A stretch of DNA of 64,000 nucleotides from Populus alba (lineage: Eukaryota; Streptophyta; Magnoliopsida; Malpighiales; Salicaceae): NCBI RefSeq assembly GCF_005239225.2, contig NC_133293.1:19064333-19128332 (forward strand), written 5' to 3'. The translations under genes and the position numbers were made by a program. A model generated the notes under the pieces. That model had not been told where the DNA came from. It saw only the letters and a list, made by a program, of their open reading frames with translations, and did no database searches. Below, piece after piece: positions 26,236-46,629 of this stretch (position 1 is its first letter; the number at the start of each line of letters is the position of its first letter).

Positions 26236-29131
26236 ATGTCTAAGGAAGCATCGAATGGAGATCACAATTCTGCAGCAAAAGCTCCACCAACTCCATCTCC
26301 TTTAAGATTTTCTAAGTTCTTTCAGGTATAACTATTTGGCAGTTCTTTTTTCATTTTTAATTGGCGTGATCTCTCTTTTTTTTCCTTCCTATTTGGTACG
26401 ATCCATGATCCTGAATGGCACAAATCGTGATAAATCTGTTTCAACCTACATATTGATACCCAATTTGGGATTTACTCCCCCCCCCCCTTTAGATGAGATG
26501 ATTTCTGTTTTACAGATCGTTTACTTATGCATTAGCACCTGATCTTATTTGAGATTGTTTTTGGTTATGCTCGAGGGTGATTGTTTGGTAGTATTATCAG
26601 AAATAAATTCTTCATTATTTTCTTTTTCCTTTTGTTGGCAGTCTAATATGAGGATTTTGATAACTGGAGGAGCTGGATTTATCGGCTCTCACCTGGTGGA
26701 CAGGTTGATGGAAAATGAAAAGAATGAGGTGAGCACATTTTGTTTCAAAATCATCTGAAGATTGACAGGCTTTCATCATCTGGCTATGGGTGTTTTGCTT
26801 TAATAAGAAAATACAGTTGCTCAGCCAATAAAGAAGGGAAAGCATTTCCACTCATGCATAGAATGTAAATTTTTTTTGTAAATAACATTTGAATTTCATG
26901 GTTGGTCTATTCTAATAATGCTTATTATGCCTCTTAGGTTATCGTGGCGGATAATTATTTCACTGGCTCAAAGGACAACCTAAAGAAATGGATTGGTCAT
27001 CCAAGATTTGAGCTCATTCGTCATGGTACTGCTGATTTTGAGTTATGCGTCCGGCAGTTCAAAGCCAATGCATGTTGATAATGTTTTACTTTCTCTGTTG
27101 TCCATTAATTGAGGGTCGTGTTGATGATGCTTTATTTTTGTGCAGATGTCACTGAGCCACTGCTAGTTGAGGTTGATCAAATTTATCACCTTGCTTGCCC
27201 TGCTTCTCCAATCTTCTACAAATACAATCCTGTAAAGGTATGCATGTGTATATCATTCTCCTTTCCCTTTCTATATATTTTTTTCTCTCCTCCCTCCCTC
27301 TCTACTGAAAGCAGTTCTCTTAAGTTCTTCTAACTGTGAGCTACCCTGATTTTGACCGTTGCATTGCCATTTGACCTGTAAAATTGCTACGCATGACAGA
27401 CCATAAAGACAAATGTGATCGGGACATTGAATATGTTGGGACTTGCCAAGCGAGTTGGGGCAAGGTTTGAGACTACTATGCTATCTCTTAGTTAATAATT
27501 ATTTATAATGTATGATCCCCTGTTACTGATGCTTCAGTAATTGACAAACAGGATTTTGCTTACTTCAACTTCTGAGGTCTATGGAGATCCACTCATCCAT
27601 CCTCAGAATGAGAGCTACTGGGGAAATGTCAACCCAATTGGTGCGTTTAACTGTTCTTAGATTTCTATTAACTTATAATATGTGAAAAAACTCTCTTTAA
27701 AGGTTTTCCATGCAACTACGTAACCTTCTTTTTATAAAATCCTAGCATGCAACTTAGTATGGGGTAGGGGATGAGCTCTTAGCATTTAATATGTGAAATC
27801 TTCTCTTCCAGCTGTTTATTTGATTGAAGATGCCATATATACTAAATTTCAGGAGAGCTTTAGTGTCTGGAATTTTACTACATGGAAAATATTTTTGTTG
27901 TCATTCTCTATTTGAAAAATGCAAATTGTACATTAACTTTTGCCGATGTGTTTGTAAAATTTTGCAGGAGTCAGAAGCTGCTATGACGAAGGAAAGAGAG
28001 TGGCTGAAACTTTGATGTTTGATTATCATAGGCAGCACGGGATAGGTATATAGCTTTTGAAGGACGTTCTTTTTTTGTGATTTTCCCATGTCTAAAATAT
28101 CTAAAATAAAATTTGTTCCTCTGCAGAGATAAGAATTGCCAGAATTTTCAACACTTATGGACCCAGAATGAACATTGATGATGGTCGTGTTGTCAGCAAT
28201 TTCATAGCCCAAGCCATCCGGTAAGATGTTAAAACAACAGCTCCTGTAGTTGTTTGAAACAGTTAAGCCTGTTGGTAATTATATTCTTGTTTCAGCTTTA
28301 CAACTTAATGCCAATTGCTCTGTGAATTTATGCAGTAACGAGCCTTTGACTGTTCAAGCACCTGGAACCCAAACCCGGAGTTTCTGTTACGTGTCTGACA
28401 TGGTAAGCAAGAAATTGTCCGGTGCTTTAAATGATGGTAGACGATTTAAATTGTCTTGATTGGGTCTTAACATTAGTATTCCCCTAAATTCTTTATTATC
28501 AAATATTTGAAGGTTGATGGCCTTATCCGACTAATGGAAGGGGAGAACACTGGGCCCATCAATATTGGAAATCCAGGTTATTCCTCAAGCTCTGTAACAA
28601 ATCACTTGGTGTTCTTCAATGACGTATTTCATGAAAAAAATGGAAACTGTTTCCCATATTAATCCAATGCTTGATATTTCAGGTGAATTCACCATGATCG
28701 AGCTTGCGGAGACTGTTAAGGAGGTTAGTTTCAATTTGTCTCCATCTCCTACTGGATGTTAATCTGGCTTAGTCTATTTTCTTTTTGTGGCACGTTGCTT
28801 CTTAGTCCTTATCATGGCGAGTTGTATTTTCCACGTGTAGGGTTTACTGGCTATGAGTTGAAAACAGAAAAAAACATTTTATTCAAATCAAACTTTTCTT
28901 ACATAAATTTGGCTCTTTGATTAACCTTACCATGTTCACTGCCAGCTTATCAATCCTGAAGTAAAGATCATATCAGTGGAGAACACACCAGATGATCCTC
29001 GTCAGAGGAAGCCAGACATCACAAAAGCAAAAGAATTGTTAGGCTGGGAACCAAAGATCAAGCTGCGCGATGGTCTTCCCCTCATGGAGGAAGATTTCCG
29101 ACAGAGGCTTGGAGTTCCCAGAAAGAACTGA
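26236..29131 (+). CDS. UXS: UDP-glucuronate decarboxylase (UDP-xylose synthase), cytosolic type
   Basis: Converts UDP-glucuronate to UDP-xylose with bound NAD, supplying xylose for xylan, xyloglucan and glycoproteins. Twelve exons: 26236-26325, 26642-26728, 26938-27025, 27146-27237, 27400-27464, 27552-27640, 27968-28045, 28127-28220, 28336-28402, 28513-28576, 28683-28723 and 28946-29131. They join to 1041 nt, 346 residues. The short-chain dehydrogenase fold is clear: NAD-binding GGAGFIGS at residues 39-46, then [20 protein letters not shown], the catalytic pair Tyr176 and Lys180 in CYDEGKR, and [10 protein letters not shown]. It ends GVPRKN. The short N-terminus lacks a membrane helix, so this is the soluble UXS3/5/6 class and not the Golgi class. 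A leader intron is likely. All introns are GT-AG. Confidence 0.96.
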
Positions 29132-31742
29132 ACCAAGTGAATTTTTCCGCAGCAGTTATTCACGCACAGCTTCTGGTTTCCTTGCCCCTGGGGTCTCATT
29201 TTTCTTTTTATCCTATTATATTATGATTTGGAATAAATAGTTGGAATTTTTATACTTGGAAGTAGCCAATCGCATGATGTGTGGAACTTATCCCCTCCTG
29301 TTGCAGTGTGAAGGATTATGGAATAATACAAGGAAATTATTTTTGCCCTTTTGAGTTTATAGTTCTGCTATTTGCTTTCCAAGTGCTTACTGCATTTCTA
29401 GCTATTCTGGAATGAATATATAAGAATTAAAAGACCAGGTGGAACGGATTGCCATGCATTTTTCATAGCTTCCTCCACAACTAGTCTTACCCATTTAGCC
29501 TGTTGAGGTAATATTTATTTTTTAAAATATTTTTTACTTGAAAATATATTAAATTTAATGTTTTTTAATATAAATATATTAAAATGTTTTTTAAAACGTA
29601 AAAATAAAAACGCTTTTTAGTTCATGTTTTGTCTCGAGCCCAGATTCTTGTTTTCTAAGTGCCCTGACAGTCTACATCGTTAGCTTCTAGTGGCAGTTCA
29701 TTTTCACATTTGTCAGTGACAAATCAATTTTTGGCTTTGGACTCCTACGAATGAAACTGATTTTCTAACATTGAAAATAATAATAATAGTAATATGTAGA
29801 CCCCCCCGCGCGCGCGCACCCGACTGATCCTGCACGTCAATATAGACAATAATCAGCGCGGCCTAGCCTACAAGTTGCGTCCACAGCCTAACCAATCTAC
29901 TGTTATTGTAAAAAAAAAAAGAAGCAATTCGTCCAATTCCCAATTCAATATATACAGAATCTATAAAAATTAAAATATTACATTACAGCTACGATTATCT
30001 CTGGAAAGAAGTTTAAGAAAAAAAAAAGTATCCGTTTGAAAATATAATTGAAATCATGTTTTTAAAAAAATTAATTTTTTGTTTAATTATTTTTTTAATC
30101 AAAAATTTGAATGCGATGGAAATGTAAAAAATAATTTTTTATATTATTAAATTGTCTTGATGTGCTGAAAAATAATTTTTTAAAAATAAAAAAATTTATT
30201 ATTTTAATATATTTTTAAGTAAAAATATATTTTAAAAAACAATTACTATTATATTCTCAAATACATTCATGAATAAAACAATTTAATGAATAAAATATCT
30301 TCCATGTTGTCAGTGTAATTAAATTCACGAGATTTTCAGAAATCATAACAATTAATCGTGAAAAATCTCTTAATTGTTAAATAGTAAATAATGTTGTCAA
30401 TTTGAATTCCCAGCTACCGTTTTTATTTATTTATTATTATTTGTTGGGGTCGGGCAATTTTCTTTCATGGAGATGGCAATACAGGAGGATGTGACAGAGC
30501 TTAATTATGGCAGATCAACAGAACAGATTGCGCATGAAGAACAGTTACAACAGTAAATATAGAAAATAAAGATGCCTTAATAGAATAAATCACAGCCTGG
30601 AACAAGGAGATTCTGATTTCCCAGCCAGGTACAGGTATATAAACCAGACGTTGTCACTATAAACTAATTAACAAAATACAAATAGCAGGCAAGAGAAGCT
30701 GGTCAAGTTAGCATGGTAATACTATGGCCCAAGATGTTCATCGGGAATCTACATCCTCCAAAGATGGCTCAAATGGTTGTTTTTCATAGCATTTCACACA
30801 GAGATGATGATGATATCCTTTCCATCTCTGGTCATGAAGATGGCTCCCCGGTGCTGCGGATCGCACTTCAAGCCTGCAAGCAGCTACAGGCATTGCTCCC
30901 GGAAGACCTCTACTTGTGTTGAGGTATACAAAAAGTTCAGCTGTCAAGGCTTATTGCAGGGAGCATGAGTTGTTTGCTGGAGTTGTTCGGCGAGCGCACT
31001 GAGCGGAAACAAGTGCATGCAGCATCTATCCCGAAAATTGGTTCAGATGAGACATCATCTAAAAAGAATGATCTGCTCTTGTTGTTTCCTAGAGAGATTG
31101 GAAGCATTACTTCTCAAAAAATAAAAAAAAATGTGGATGCATGGGATGGGTGCAGCATAAGCTCTCTTTTTTTCCCTTTTCTTTTATTTTTCCCTTTCCT
31201 TTTATTTCTAAAGAGAGTTATGGACGGATGGGATTGATATGGATGTCTGTCTATGATCAATATGATATATTTTTTTTAGATATAAGCAATTCCCATTAAA
31301 GATATGAATATAACATTTTAGATAGGATCTTTCGAATTAAAATCCTTCGTGGAATAAGTTTATCAATGGAATTTTTCTCTGATGTGAGTGTAAAATCATG
31401 TGATACGATATAAACTTGAGAAATCTCTTACTATATTGTAGAAAATATTGTTAATTTGATTTCCCAATCACCTGTAAATATGTAAATTAAACTTTGAAGT
31501 CATCAACTAATTAACAAAATACAATATGGGAATCAGAGACTCCGTGGCTGTTAATTAAGAAGTGCATGATAAAAGAGCAACGGATGAAAGTTCATTTATA
31601 GGGCAGATTTCTTTATAGCATCTGTGTAACTTCTGATGCCATTGTTGAAAATTCAACGAGATTGGCTATGTATGTATGGTATGACAGTGTACCAACTACC
31701 AAGTGACATGGCTTTCAATTAATAAGATTTGAAATGAAATTT
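29132..31742. other. Intergenic between UXS and MetRS
   Basis: The UXS 3' UTR runs to about 29350. AT-rich MITE-like material lies at about 29500-29610 and 30030-30270, and a short CG/GCGCGC run at about 29800. A weak gene-like remnant at 30700-31100 is listed separately. No other gene is seen. Confidence 0.5.
30700..31110 (-). other. Unassigned gene-like remnant
   Basis: The minus strand has a less AT-rich stretch with two protein-like pieces. One follows an acceptor-like CAATCTCTCTAG and reads RSFFLDDVSSEPIFGID, then a stop. The other follows GCTTGCAG and reads LKCDPQHRGAIFMTRDGKD, then a stop. I do not recognise either, and the opposite strand is also open. It may be the tail of a small gene, a pseudogene exon or chance. 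Confidence 0.25.
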
Positions 31743-39369
<7,627 letters not shown>

Positions 39370-40480
39370 ATGGCAGAAAGTGTGAAAAAGAATCGTGTTC
39401 CAGAAGATGTGTTGATAGATATTCTCATAGCATTACCTATCAAATCCTTATTAAGATTCAGATCTTTATCAAAATCATGGAACTCCGTCATCAGTGACAG
39501 ACTTCATCAGTGCCTATTTGGCCCAAGCCAAACCATCGCTTCTCCTTCGTCGATGGCAAAATCGTCAAGAATCCTACTCTCTGCATCTCGATAATGAATC
39601 TTTAGATAGGAGCTTACAGTTCCAGAACTTGCCCTTTCGGAGTGAAGCTGATTGTTTTGATATAATAGGTTATTGCAATGGAGTTGCATGTCTTTCAGAT
39701 ATTCACCAAGGTCGCACTAAAAGAGTCTTATTCTGTGGAATCCATCAATTACAAAACATTTGAATCTAGCACTTCCAAAGTTATGCGGTCCACACAGTGC
39801 TGCTTGGGGTTTTGGCTTTGATTTACCAAGTAAAGACTATAGGGTTGTTAGAGTTGCGAGACAAGTTTCATCTAAACGTGAATTCCCTATGGAGTTTCAG
39901 GTTTTCTCGCTTAAAAGAAGATACTGGGAGCGCATTAATTTTAGCCCTACTCTTGGTCCGTTTTGCGTTGTAAGAGTTCTGGTTATTGCAATCAGGTTGC
40001 TTTTAATGGCATCCTTCATTGGCTTGTATATCGTGAGGAGAATGACAACCGCCGGAGTTCTGTTCTTTCTTTTGATTCAAGTAATGACAAGTCTGGGGAG
40101 ATAACGTTGCGGATGGCCACTCAGTGGATGGTGATTTCAGAGTTTGACGACTCCCTCGCGGCGCTTTTCTATAGGTGCGCTGCCAAGTATGTTGACGTAT
40201 GGTTTATGAGAGAATATGGAGTGAGGAATTCATGGAACAGACTATACATCGTTCAAGTAGATGGATTCACGAGGGCAATGGTTTTCAGGAAGAATGGTGA
40301 AATATTAATGAGAAAACATGGATCGTATGAGGTAGTTTCATGTGATCCACAGACTCGAGCAAGTCGTAATTTTAGGGCTACAACAATGTGACTATGCAGA
40401 ATATTTTGTTCAGAGTCTAAGTTTACTTAATGAATCAAGTGAGATCGACTCAGGAGAAAAAAGAAGAAGCAAAAGGTACG
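39370..40480 (+). pseudogene. F-box protein pseudogene with four frameshifts
   Basis: Closest visible relative is the intact F-box gene at 42386-43552. The F-box itself is open (MAESVKKNRVPEDVLIDILI...). The reading then changes frame near 39496, 39728, 39965 and 40355, each time resuming homologous sequence: FISAYLAQAKP, LNLALPK, FNGILHWLVYREEND and CDYAEYFVQSLSLLNE. No intron boundaries explain the changes. The protein would stop after about 75 residues, just past the F-box. A truncated F-box-only product is possible in principle, but decay is more likely. Confidence 0.85.
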
Positions 40481-41815
40481 AATCACTTCCCACCTTTTGG
40501 CAATTCGATCTCTTGTTTCTCTCTAAGTATTCACTATGCTTTTCAAATCCATTCCATCTGGCATTTACAAGTACTGGTATTCTCTCTGTTTTTTGCAAAA
40601 GATACTGATTATTATGCTCTGTAAGTCCTTATGCCATTCTCTACACAAAATTCGCCAGGAGGTATTTGCTACATTCATCTAGATGATGAGTGCACACCAA
40701 TGCGAAATTATGTAAGATCCAAGCTGAAAATTGCATCGATCGATAATATTCGATTATTATATATAGCTATATTTATATAGTGAATACAAAACTGCATCGA
40801 TCGATACTATTTATATAGCTAAATGTTTCATCACGTGTATTTAACTGTTCTTGATTGTAGGTTTCAAGGCATGGACAGATGAAACTATTTCTTGGTCTAC
40901 GATGATAGTCTTGGCAAATTCTGCAGAATTATATATAATTTGCCATTACTTGGTGACTGGATAACAACTCAAAATATGCGCAAGAGTGTATGGATATGCT
41001 GACATTGATGATACAAGGTTTTTTTACCGTTGTTGTTTTCTTCTGATTTTAGACTCATAGTTTGAACGGTAAGCATGTTAGAAATAAGTAGAGGATATTT
41101 GTAACCTGGGTAACAGGACTCAGTTTTCATAATGGTGAACCTATGAAGGATCCACAACTTTACAGGCACGCGATTGGCTCTCTTCAGTATGCGGTCTCAC
41201 GAGATCAGATAATGCATACTTGAATACTCAGTAAATAAACACTGTCAATTCATGTCTGCTCCTCATACTCTTCATTGCCAAGCTTCTTCTTTTTTTCCTA
41301 ATTGATAAGTACTCAATTGCATCAGTTGAACTATTGTTCAAGGAGAGATTTAATCTCTATTGACATTTAGATTGACCAAGAACACGGTTTTCGTTGTATT
41401 AACACAGTTTTAGTGTTAATACTAATAGCTAGCTAGAGTCTGTGGGTAATTTAGTCTTCTGGGCCTCCCACTTAATTTCTACAGCAGAGAAAGAAGAAGA
41501 AGAAACCGTAACAATATTAACCAATACTTAATCTGAGTTTCAGACTGAGAATGAGAAACAAAACGCTCTCTAACATCAACAACAAACAGTGAGGACCTTT
41601 CTCAATCAATTGAGTAATATCCGAGAGAAGACAAATTATCAAAATCTTTGACCCTTTCTCCCTTTCAAAACCTTTTTTATTGCACCAAGAAGCGAAAGAA
41701 AAGAATTGAGACCCTCTGTGCTGTTTCTCCCACCTTTTCCTCTCTTCTTTCTCGACATCAACCACCAAGAAAACCCTCACAGTTCCGTCCCTGAATGTTT
41801 TGACACGAAGAGAAT
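40481..41815. other. Intergenic within the F-box cluster
   Basis: No gene is seen. Near 40735-40815 a short motif (GCATCGATCGATA) is repeated. From 41700 the sequence resembles the leader of the F-box copies (CATCAACCACCAAGAAA). Confidence 0.45.
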
Positions 41816-41996
41816 TATTGCAGGGATTTCAATTTCAGTTTCTAACAACTCTCTTGCTGTGAATCTCTATGGCTATCTGGATGGCAGTCTTAATTTTGAG
41901 ATATGGATGATGAACCAATATGGTGTGAGAGAATCATGGGCCTTACAATACCGTATTCACGAGGAATTCCCACTTCCTTATTTTAGACTAAGTTAA
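41816..41996 (+). pseudogene. F-box protein fragment (F-box-associated part only)
   Basis: Translates to ISISVSNNSLAVNLYGYL followed by EIWMMNQYGVRESWALQY. This matches the part of the intact neighbour that reads VSDNSVSLFLNDLD and EIWALKKYDAMKLWARKL. The F-box and the first half of the associated domain are missing. A leader-like sequence stands directly before it, which suggests an internal deletion of a third copy. Confidence 0.7.
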
Positions 41997-42385
41997 TCCG
42001 AGAAACAATTGTAACTGCAAAGAAAACAGCACCGGTTAACCACCAGAGAAATGACTGAAAATCTCTCTCCCTGGACCTTTACTCTCCCCTACTATATCTC
42101 TCACATTTTCCTTCTTGTTTTTTCAATCCGAAAAACCAAACTCCATCAAAAAAAAAAACCAAGAAAACGCCACAGAAAACAATCAGTGAGAGAACTTTTT
42201 CTCCGTCAATTCATCTCCTCCACCAAACCAAGAAACCAAAGAAAAGAATCAAAGATTCTCTCTGTTTCACAAAACCTTTAATCCTTATCAATAAACACCA
42301 CCAAATTCCCGCACACGCTTTACAAACTCCACAAGCAGTCTTTGAATGGTAGTTGAAGTTGCCTGATAGCGTTAGACATATAAAG

Positions 42386-43552
42386 ATGGCAGAAACGATA
42401 AAAAAGGATGGCGGTCTTCCAGAAGATTTGTTGATCACGATTCTCATGGCATTACCTGCCAAATGTTTAGTGAGATTCAGGTCTGTATCAAAGTATTGGA
42501 ACTCTCTCATCACTAGCGCTGAATTTATCAGTATCCATTTGGCCCAGGCAAAGCCATTGCTTCTCTTTCATCACCACAACCAGTCTTACTCTCTTCGTTT
42601 GGATAATGAGTCTTTAGACATGTGGTCAAACTTAGAGTTCGAGTTGCCTTCTAAAAGAGAAGATGATGACTTCCAAATAATTGGTACTTGTAATGGAGTT
42701 ATATGTCTTTTAAATAGTCGGCAAGATCATGGTCACAGCATAATTTTGTGGAATCCATCAATTGGAAAATCTCTGAATCTTGTACTTCCAAGGTTATCCG
42801 ACCCTTTCCGCGGTATTTTTGGTTTTGGCTTCAATCGGCAAAGTAATGACTACAAGTTTGTCAGAGTTGCCACACCTCACTACCCAGTTGGATGTCAGGT
42901 TTACTCGGTCAAAGAAAGATCTTGGAAGGCCATTGATGTTAGCCCTGCTCTTGGTTACATGAACCCCATACCTTCAGTCTTATGGGGACGTTCCAGTTCT
43001 TATAACTATGCTTTCCTGAATGGGGTTCTTCATTGGCTTGTAGACAGAGAGGAGTTTGGCAGTAGGTTTGTGCTGTCTTTCGATCTAAGAAATGATTCGT
43101 TTGGGAAGATGATGCTGTCTCCATATTTAGCTAGCAAACTCGATGAGTGGATGGCAATTTTGGTGTCTGATAACTCCGTTTCTTTGTTTCTCAACGACCT
43201 AGATACCAAGTATATTGAGATATGGGCTCTGAAAAAATATGATGCAATGAAATTATGGGCCAGAAAACTCAGGATTAAAGCAGTCGGAATAGGGTTGGCA
43301 ATGGTCTGTAGGAAGAATGGTGAAATACTAATGACAAGATATCCAAGTGACGAAGTGGTTTCATGTGATCCTCAGAGGAAAGAAATTCATGATCTGCAAA
43401 ATTTAGGGCTAAGTGACTATGCTGATTGTTATGTGGAGAGCCTAGCTTTACTTGATGAATTAAAGGAGGAGAATGAAAAAGAAAACGTAGAGACCGCTCA
43501 CTCAGCCACTTTTGCAATTTCATCCCCTAATGCATTAATTAGACAAGCATGA
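42386..43552 (+). CDS. F-box protein with F-box-associated domain
   Basis: F-box proteins are the substrate-choosing subunits of SCF ubiquitin ligases. This single-exon gene encodes 388 residues. The F-box is at about residues 10-50 (GLPEDLLITILMALPAKC, then FRSVSKYWNSLI), and binds the SKP1/ASK adaptor. An F-box-associated domain follows, with typical motifs GTCNGVICL, ILWNPSIGKS, GFGFNRQSNDYK and VYSVKERSW. The start is the ATG of MAETIKKDGG; the frame continues upstream only through non-ATG codons. The end is a Glu/Lys-rich tail. It is the intact member of a local cluster that also holds a frameshifted copy and a fragment. The substrate is unknown. Confidence 0.92.
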   Translation: MAETIKKDGGLPEDLLITILMALPAKCLVRFRSVSKYWNSLITSAEFISIHLAQAKPLLLFHHHNQSYSLRLDNESLDMWSNLEFELPSKREDDDFQIIGTCNGVICLLNSRQDHGHSIILWNPSIGKSLNLVLPRLSDPFRGIFGFGFNRQSNDYKFVRVATPHYPVGCQVYSVKERSWKAIDVSPALGYMNPIPSVLWGRSSSYNYAFLNGVLHWLVDREEFGSRFVLSFDLRNDSFGKMMLSPYLASKLDEWMAILVSDNSVSLFLNDLDTKYIEIWALKKYDAMKLWARKLRIKAVGIGLAMVCRKNGEILMTRYPSDEVVSCDPQRKEIHDLQNLGLSDYADCYVESLALLDELKEENEKENVETAHSATFAISSPNALIRQA

Positions 43553-45201
43553 ACACCTGCTAAAATGTGGTATCTATGCTAGTGCCCTCGTATCTCTTGG
43601 GAGTGATATGATCTGTGATTGCCTTTTCCCTTCATCTTTTTCTCCATGATTGTGATGAAGCTGTTCTGTTTGAACTGTAAATTTAAGCCACGAATGTGCT
43701 TCCTTCCTCCCTTTCCTTTCCTTTTACTCTTTTGGTTGACAAGACATTCCTATTTTCCTGTTACTGATAATGAGTATTCAAACTGTCGAGCTTGTTTTCA
43801 AAATTCATTACATCAGTCAACTACTAGTTAGTTCTTCAAGTTTCATGCTAAAGATATTGATTAATTAGTTCTGCTCTGAGTGATTCTGTAAACAAGATTT
43901 ACTCTCCCATGTGTGCTACACAACGCACACTAATAAAGCAGTTCCGGGTGATCCAGGACTTTTACATGGTAACTTGATAAATGATAGCAACTCAAATTGG
44001 GTGCAAGCGTGCATCCGGTTCCCTGGCGCGTAGGATTAAAGTTTTTCTTTGGGACTAATCTGGGAAGACAATTTTCTAGACTTCTTGGTGATTTCTATTT
44101 TTTAAAGACTTCTTGATGATGTGAATTGAGTTGGGAATCGACCAAAGACTCAGCTGACACTTGCAGAGTGTACTTATAGAAATGCGTGTATACTATGCTT
44201 TTAAAAAAATTAATTTTTTTAAAAAAAAATTAATATTTTTATATGTTTTGGATCATTTTAACATGTTAATATTAAAAATAATTTTTAAAAAATAAAAAAT
44301 ATATTTTAATACATTTTAATATAAAAAATTATTTAAAAAATAATAACAACAACAGTTAGTTCTTTTTTTATTTGATGATTGCTATTTTTAACCTAAAAAA
44401 CCTATAATGGTCATGGTCAAAATGAAAAGAATTTTGTTTGGTTTAAAGGAAAGAAGGGGGAAAAGGAGTGGAAAACAGCATGTATAAAAGATTTTTTTCC
44501 TTTCCCTCTCCTCTGACGAGAACTGGATTTTTTCGACCTCGGGATCGAATAATTTCCGAGCTTCCCCAAGTAAATTTATGCACCCAATATTAAGTGAGAA
44601 GGCAAAAGCCCATTCAATCAAACATTACGAGCCAAGAAGAAGTGCACAATCACCCTCCAGAACGGATGGTCAATCCCTGGCACAATCTTGGAAACTAAAA
44701 ACGGTTTTATTTTCAAAAAGTGCATTTAATTTCACACTTGCATGTTACATTGCAGGGGCTAACAGCAGTAGCATGCAATGAATCGTTTCAACCAGACACA
44801 GCCCAGTTTTCCATAAGTAATCAGTCTATTTAACCATACCATAAAGTGACTGAAACAAAAATTATTCAAAATAATAAGAAAAAGGATGAACTCAAACAAA
44901 GCTAAATGTCTCCAGATTGAGCATTGATCTGGCACCTGGGGAGCAAATTTCCAAATTCACCTGCGAAGGCGTGGTAAGCATTATTAGAAGCGAGGGTTGG
45001 TTCCAGGTTTGTTTTTCTGGGACTAGAGGTACGCAACTTTCATTTTTACTTTATCAAAAAGCCTGATTGAAGGCACCTATAACTACTATTTTCTTGTTGG
45101 ATTTGGTTATTTGTTTATTCTTTATACATATGGAGAAGGAGGCAAAGGAAGCACAAAAAATTACCAAAAGTCTGCTCATCTTGAACTGGATTTGTTAAGC
45201 A
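43553..45201. other. F-box 3' flank, MITE-like core, ATP synthase 3' UTR
   Basis: The F-box 3' UTR runs to about 43850. An AT-rich MITE-like element lies at about 44183-44350. From about 44880 to 45201 the minus strand is the probable 3' UTR of the ATP synthase 6 kDa gene, perhaps with a further intron (donor CTTTTG|GTAATT near 45170, acceptor TTCGCAG near 44963). No other gene is seen. Confidence 0.45.
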
Positions 45202-46629
45202 TCAGTGCCTGAAAGAAAACATGTTAGAAAGGTCAAGGACTTAAGGCTGGAACAAAGCTATTACGAAAAGATCAACTTAATTTCTCGTCTTCTTTTCTCA
45301 TGTATAGAGTCATTTGGGTCAGTTCATAACTTGTAATGGAAGAGGACAGTGCCCCAGTTCTCTGAATCAGTAGCACCCATTTTAGACTAGTTGCAGAAAT
45401 AATTTCTTTTGTTTCAAATATATAAATATATATTCAAAGTGCGCATGCAAGAAGCTTGTGCATAAATCTAGTAAATCCATGACAACACAAGAATTTGGCA
45501 CAGACAAGCATCAACAAAGTATTGCATCCCGAGTTCTAAAATGAAAGAGTTTGGATTCAGATATGTATGGCAACTGACATATTTTCTGAAGTATTTTCTT
45601 GGCACCAATTTTTTTTTATCAGTGTTTTTCATAATTTTATTATCTTCACTCCAGAATTACATTAAAAAAAAACCCAGAAACCATAAACTTAATGTATTTT
45701 TAACAGGGAAAAAACATTTTTAACCATGCACAAAATAAAATGGAGCTAGATCAGATATGATAAATCGGGACAAGATTATTTTCTATAAAGAGGCACAACG
45801 AAGATTTTGTGATTGAATAGTGATTGAATCTACTACCATTTTACACGCATCATCATACTGGAAAATGATCAGGGAGTTGGGTCATTGAAGCACCCGAAAA
45901 CTCTCTATAACTATATTGGTGAAAAGAAAAAAAACCAATGGAATTGATTCAATCAACATAACCGCAAATAATGTTTTGAGATTAACAGCTTTGACTGGAT
46001 ATCAGCCAAATTATCAAAAAAAAAAGATGAAGAAAAGGAAAAATATTTTATGTGTGGGTAGAAAAAAAAGAACAAAACTTTTATTCGATCCCCACTCTTG
46101 ACTGTCGATATTTATCCTAGCCTTGATTATGCATCTAGCAAACCAAAACTAACAATGCCCCAATTAATAATGTTGGAATCTACACACGCTGGAGCTACAT
46201 CTATTATTCAAACTTCAGCAAAATAAAGAAAATGAAGTGACAATATCATGATCTAGGGTTTCAAGCACGCTTACCTTTTGTGCCTCTGCACAAATGGAGA
46301 ATTCTTCGCATCCTCCTCTGCAAAAACACGGATATACTACATTACTCTTCAGTTATTTATACCCAAAGCACAAGTAATCAGATTTCGTGACATTTATATT
46401 TATTTTGCTCCACATAGTTCTAATTGATTGCGATAAAATAGCTTAATTGAAACAAAAATTAATAGGTTAGGTCTGAAATCGTAAGGTAGAGGGAAGGGAA
46501 GGGGTTACCGGTGAGGCTGAGAGAAAATTTGGTGATGAGAGTGCCAGTGATGGCAAAGCCGACAAGGAAAGGCCAGTTACGGTTCCATTCTCTCCTGAAG
46601 AAAACTGGCCACGGATCGAACTTCCTCGT
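45202..46629 (-). CDS. Mitochondrial ATP synthase 6 kDa subunit, start codon ACG
   Basis: A small plant-specific membrane subunit of the mitochondrial F1Fo ATP synthase (MtATP6 type, Arabidopsis At3g46430 and At5g59613 as recalled, 55 residues). Minus-strand exons 46629-46509, 46317-46275 and 45208-45202 join to 171 nt, 56 residues. The protein reads RKFDPWPVFFRREWNRNWPF, a hydrophobic segment LVGFAITGTLITKFSLSLT, then EEDAKNSPFVQRHKRH. Splice sites and phases fit perfectly. The codon where the family has its first Met is ACG (context AAAAATACGAGG). There is an in-frame TAG seven codons upstream and no in-frame ATG in exon 1. So this is either a non-AUG start, a sequence error or an inactivated start. 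Site II-like promoter motifs lie upstream. Confidence 0.8.
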
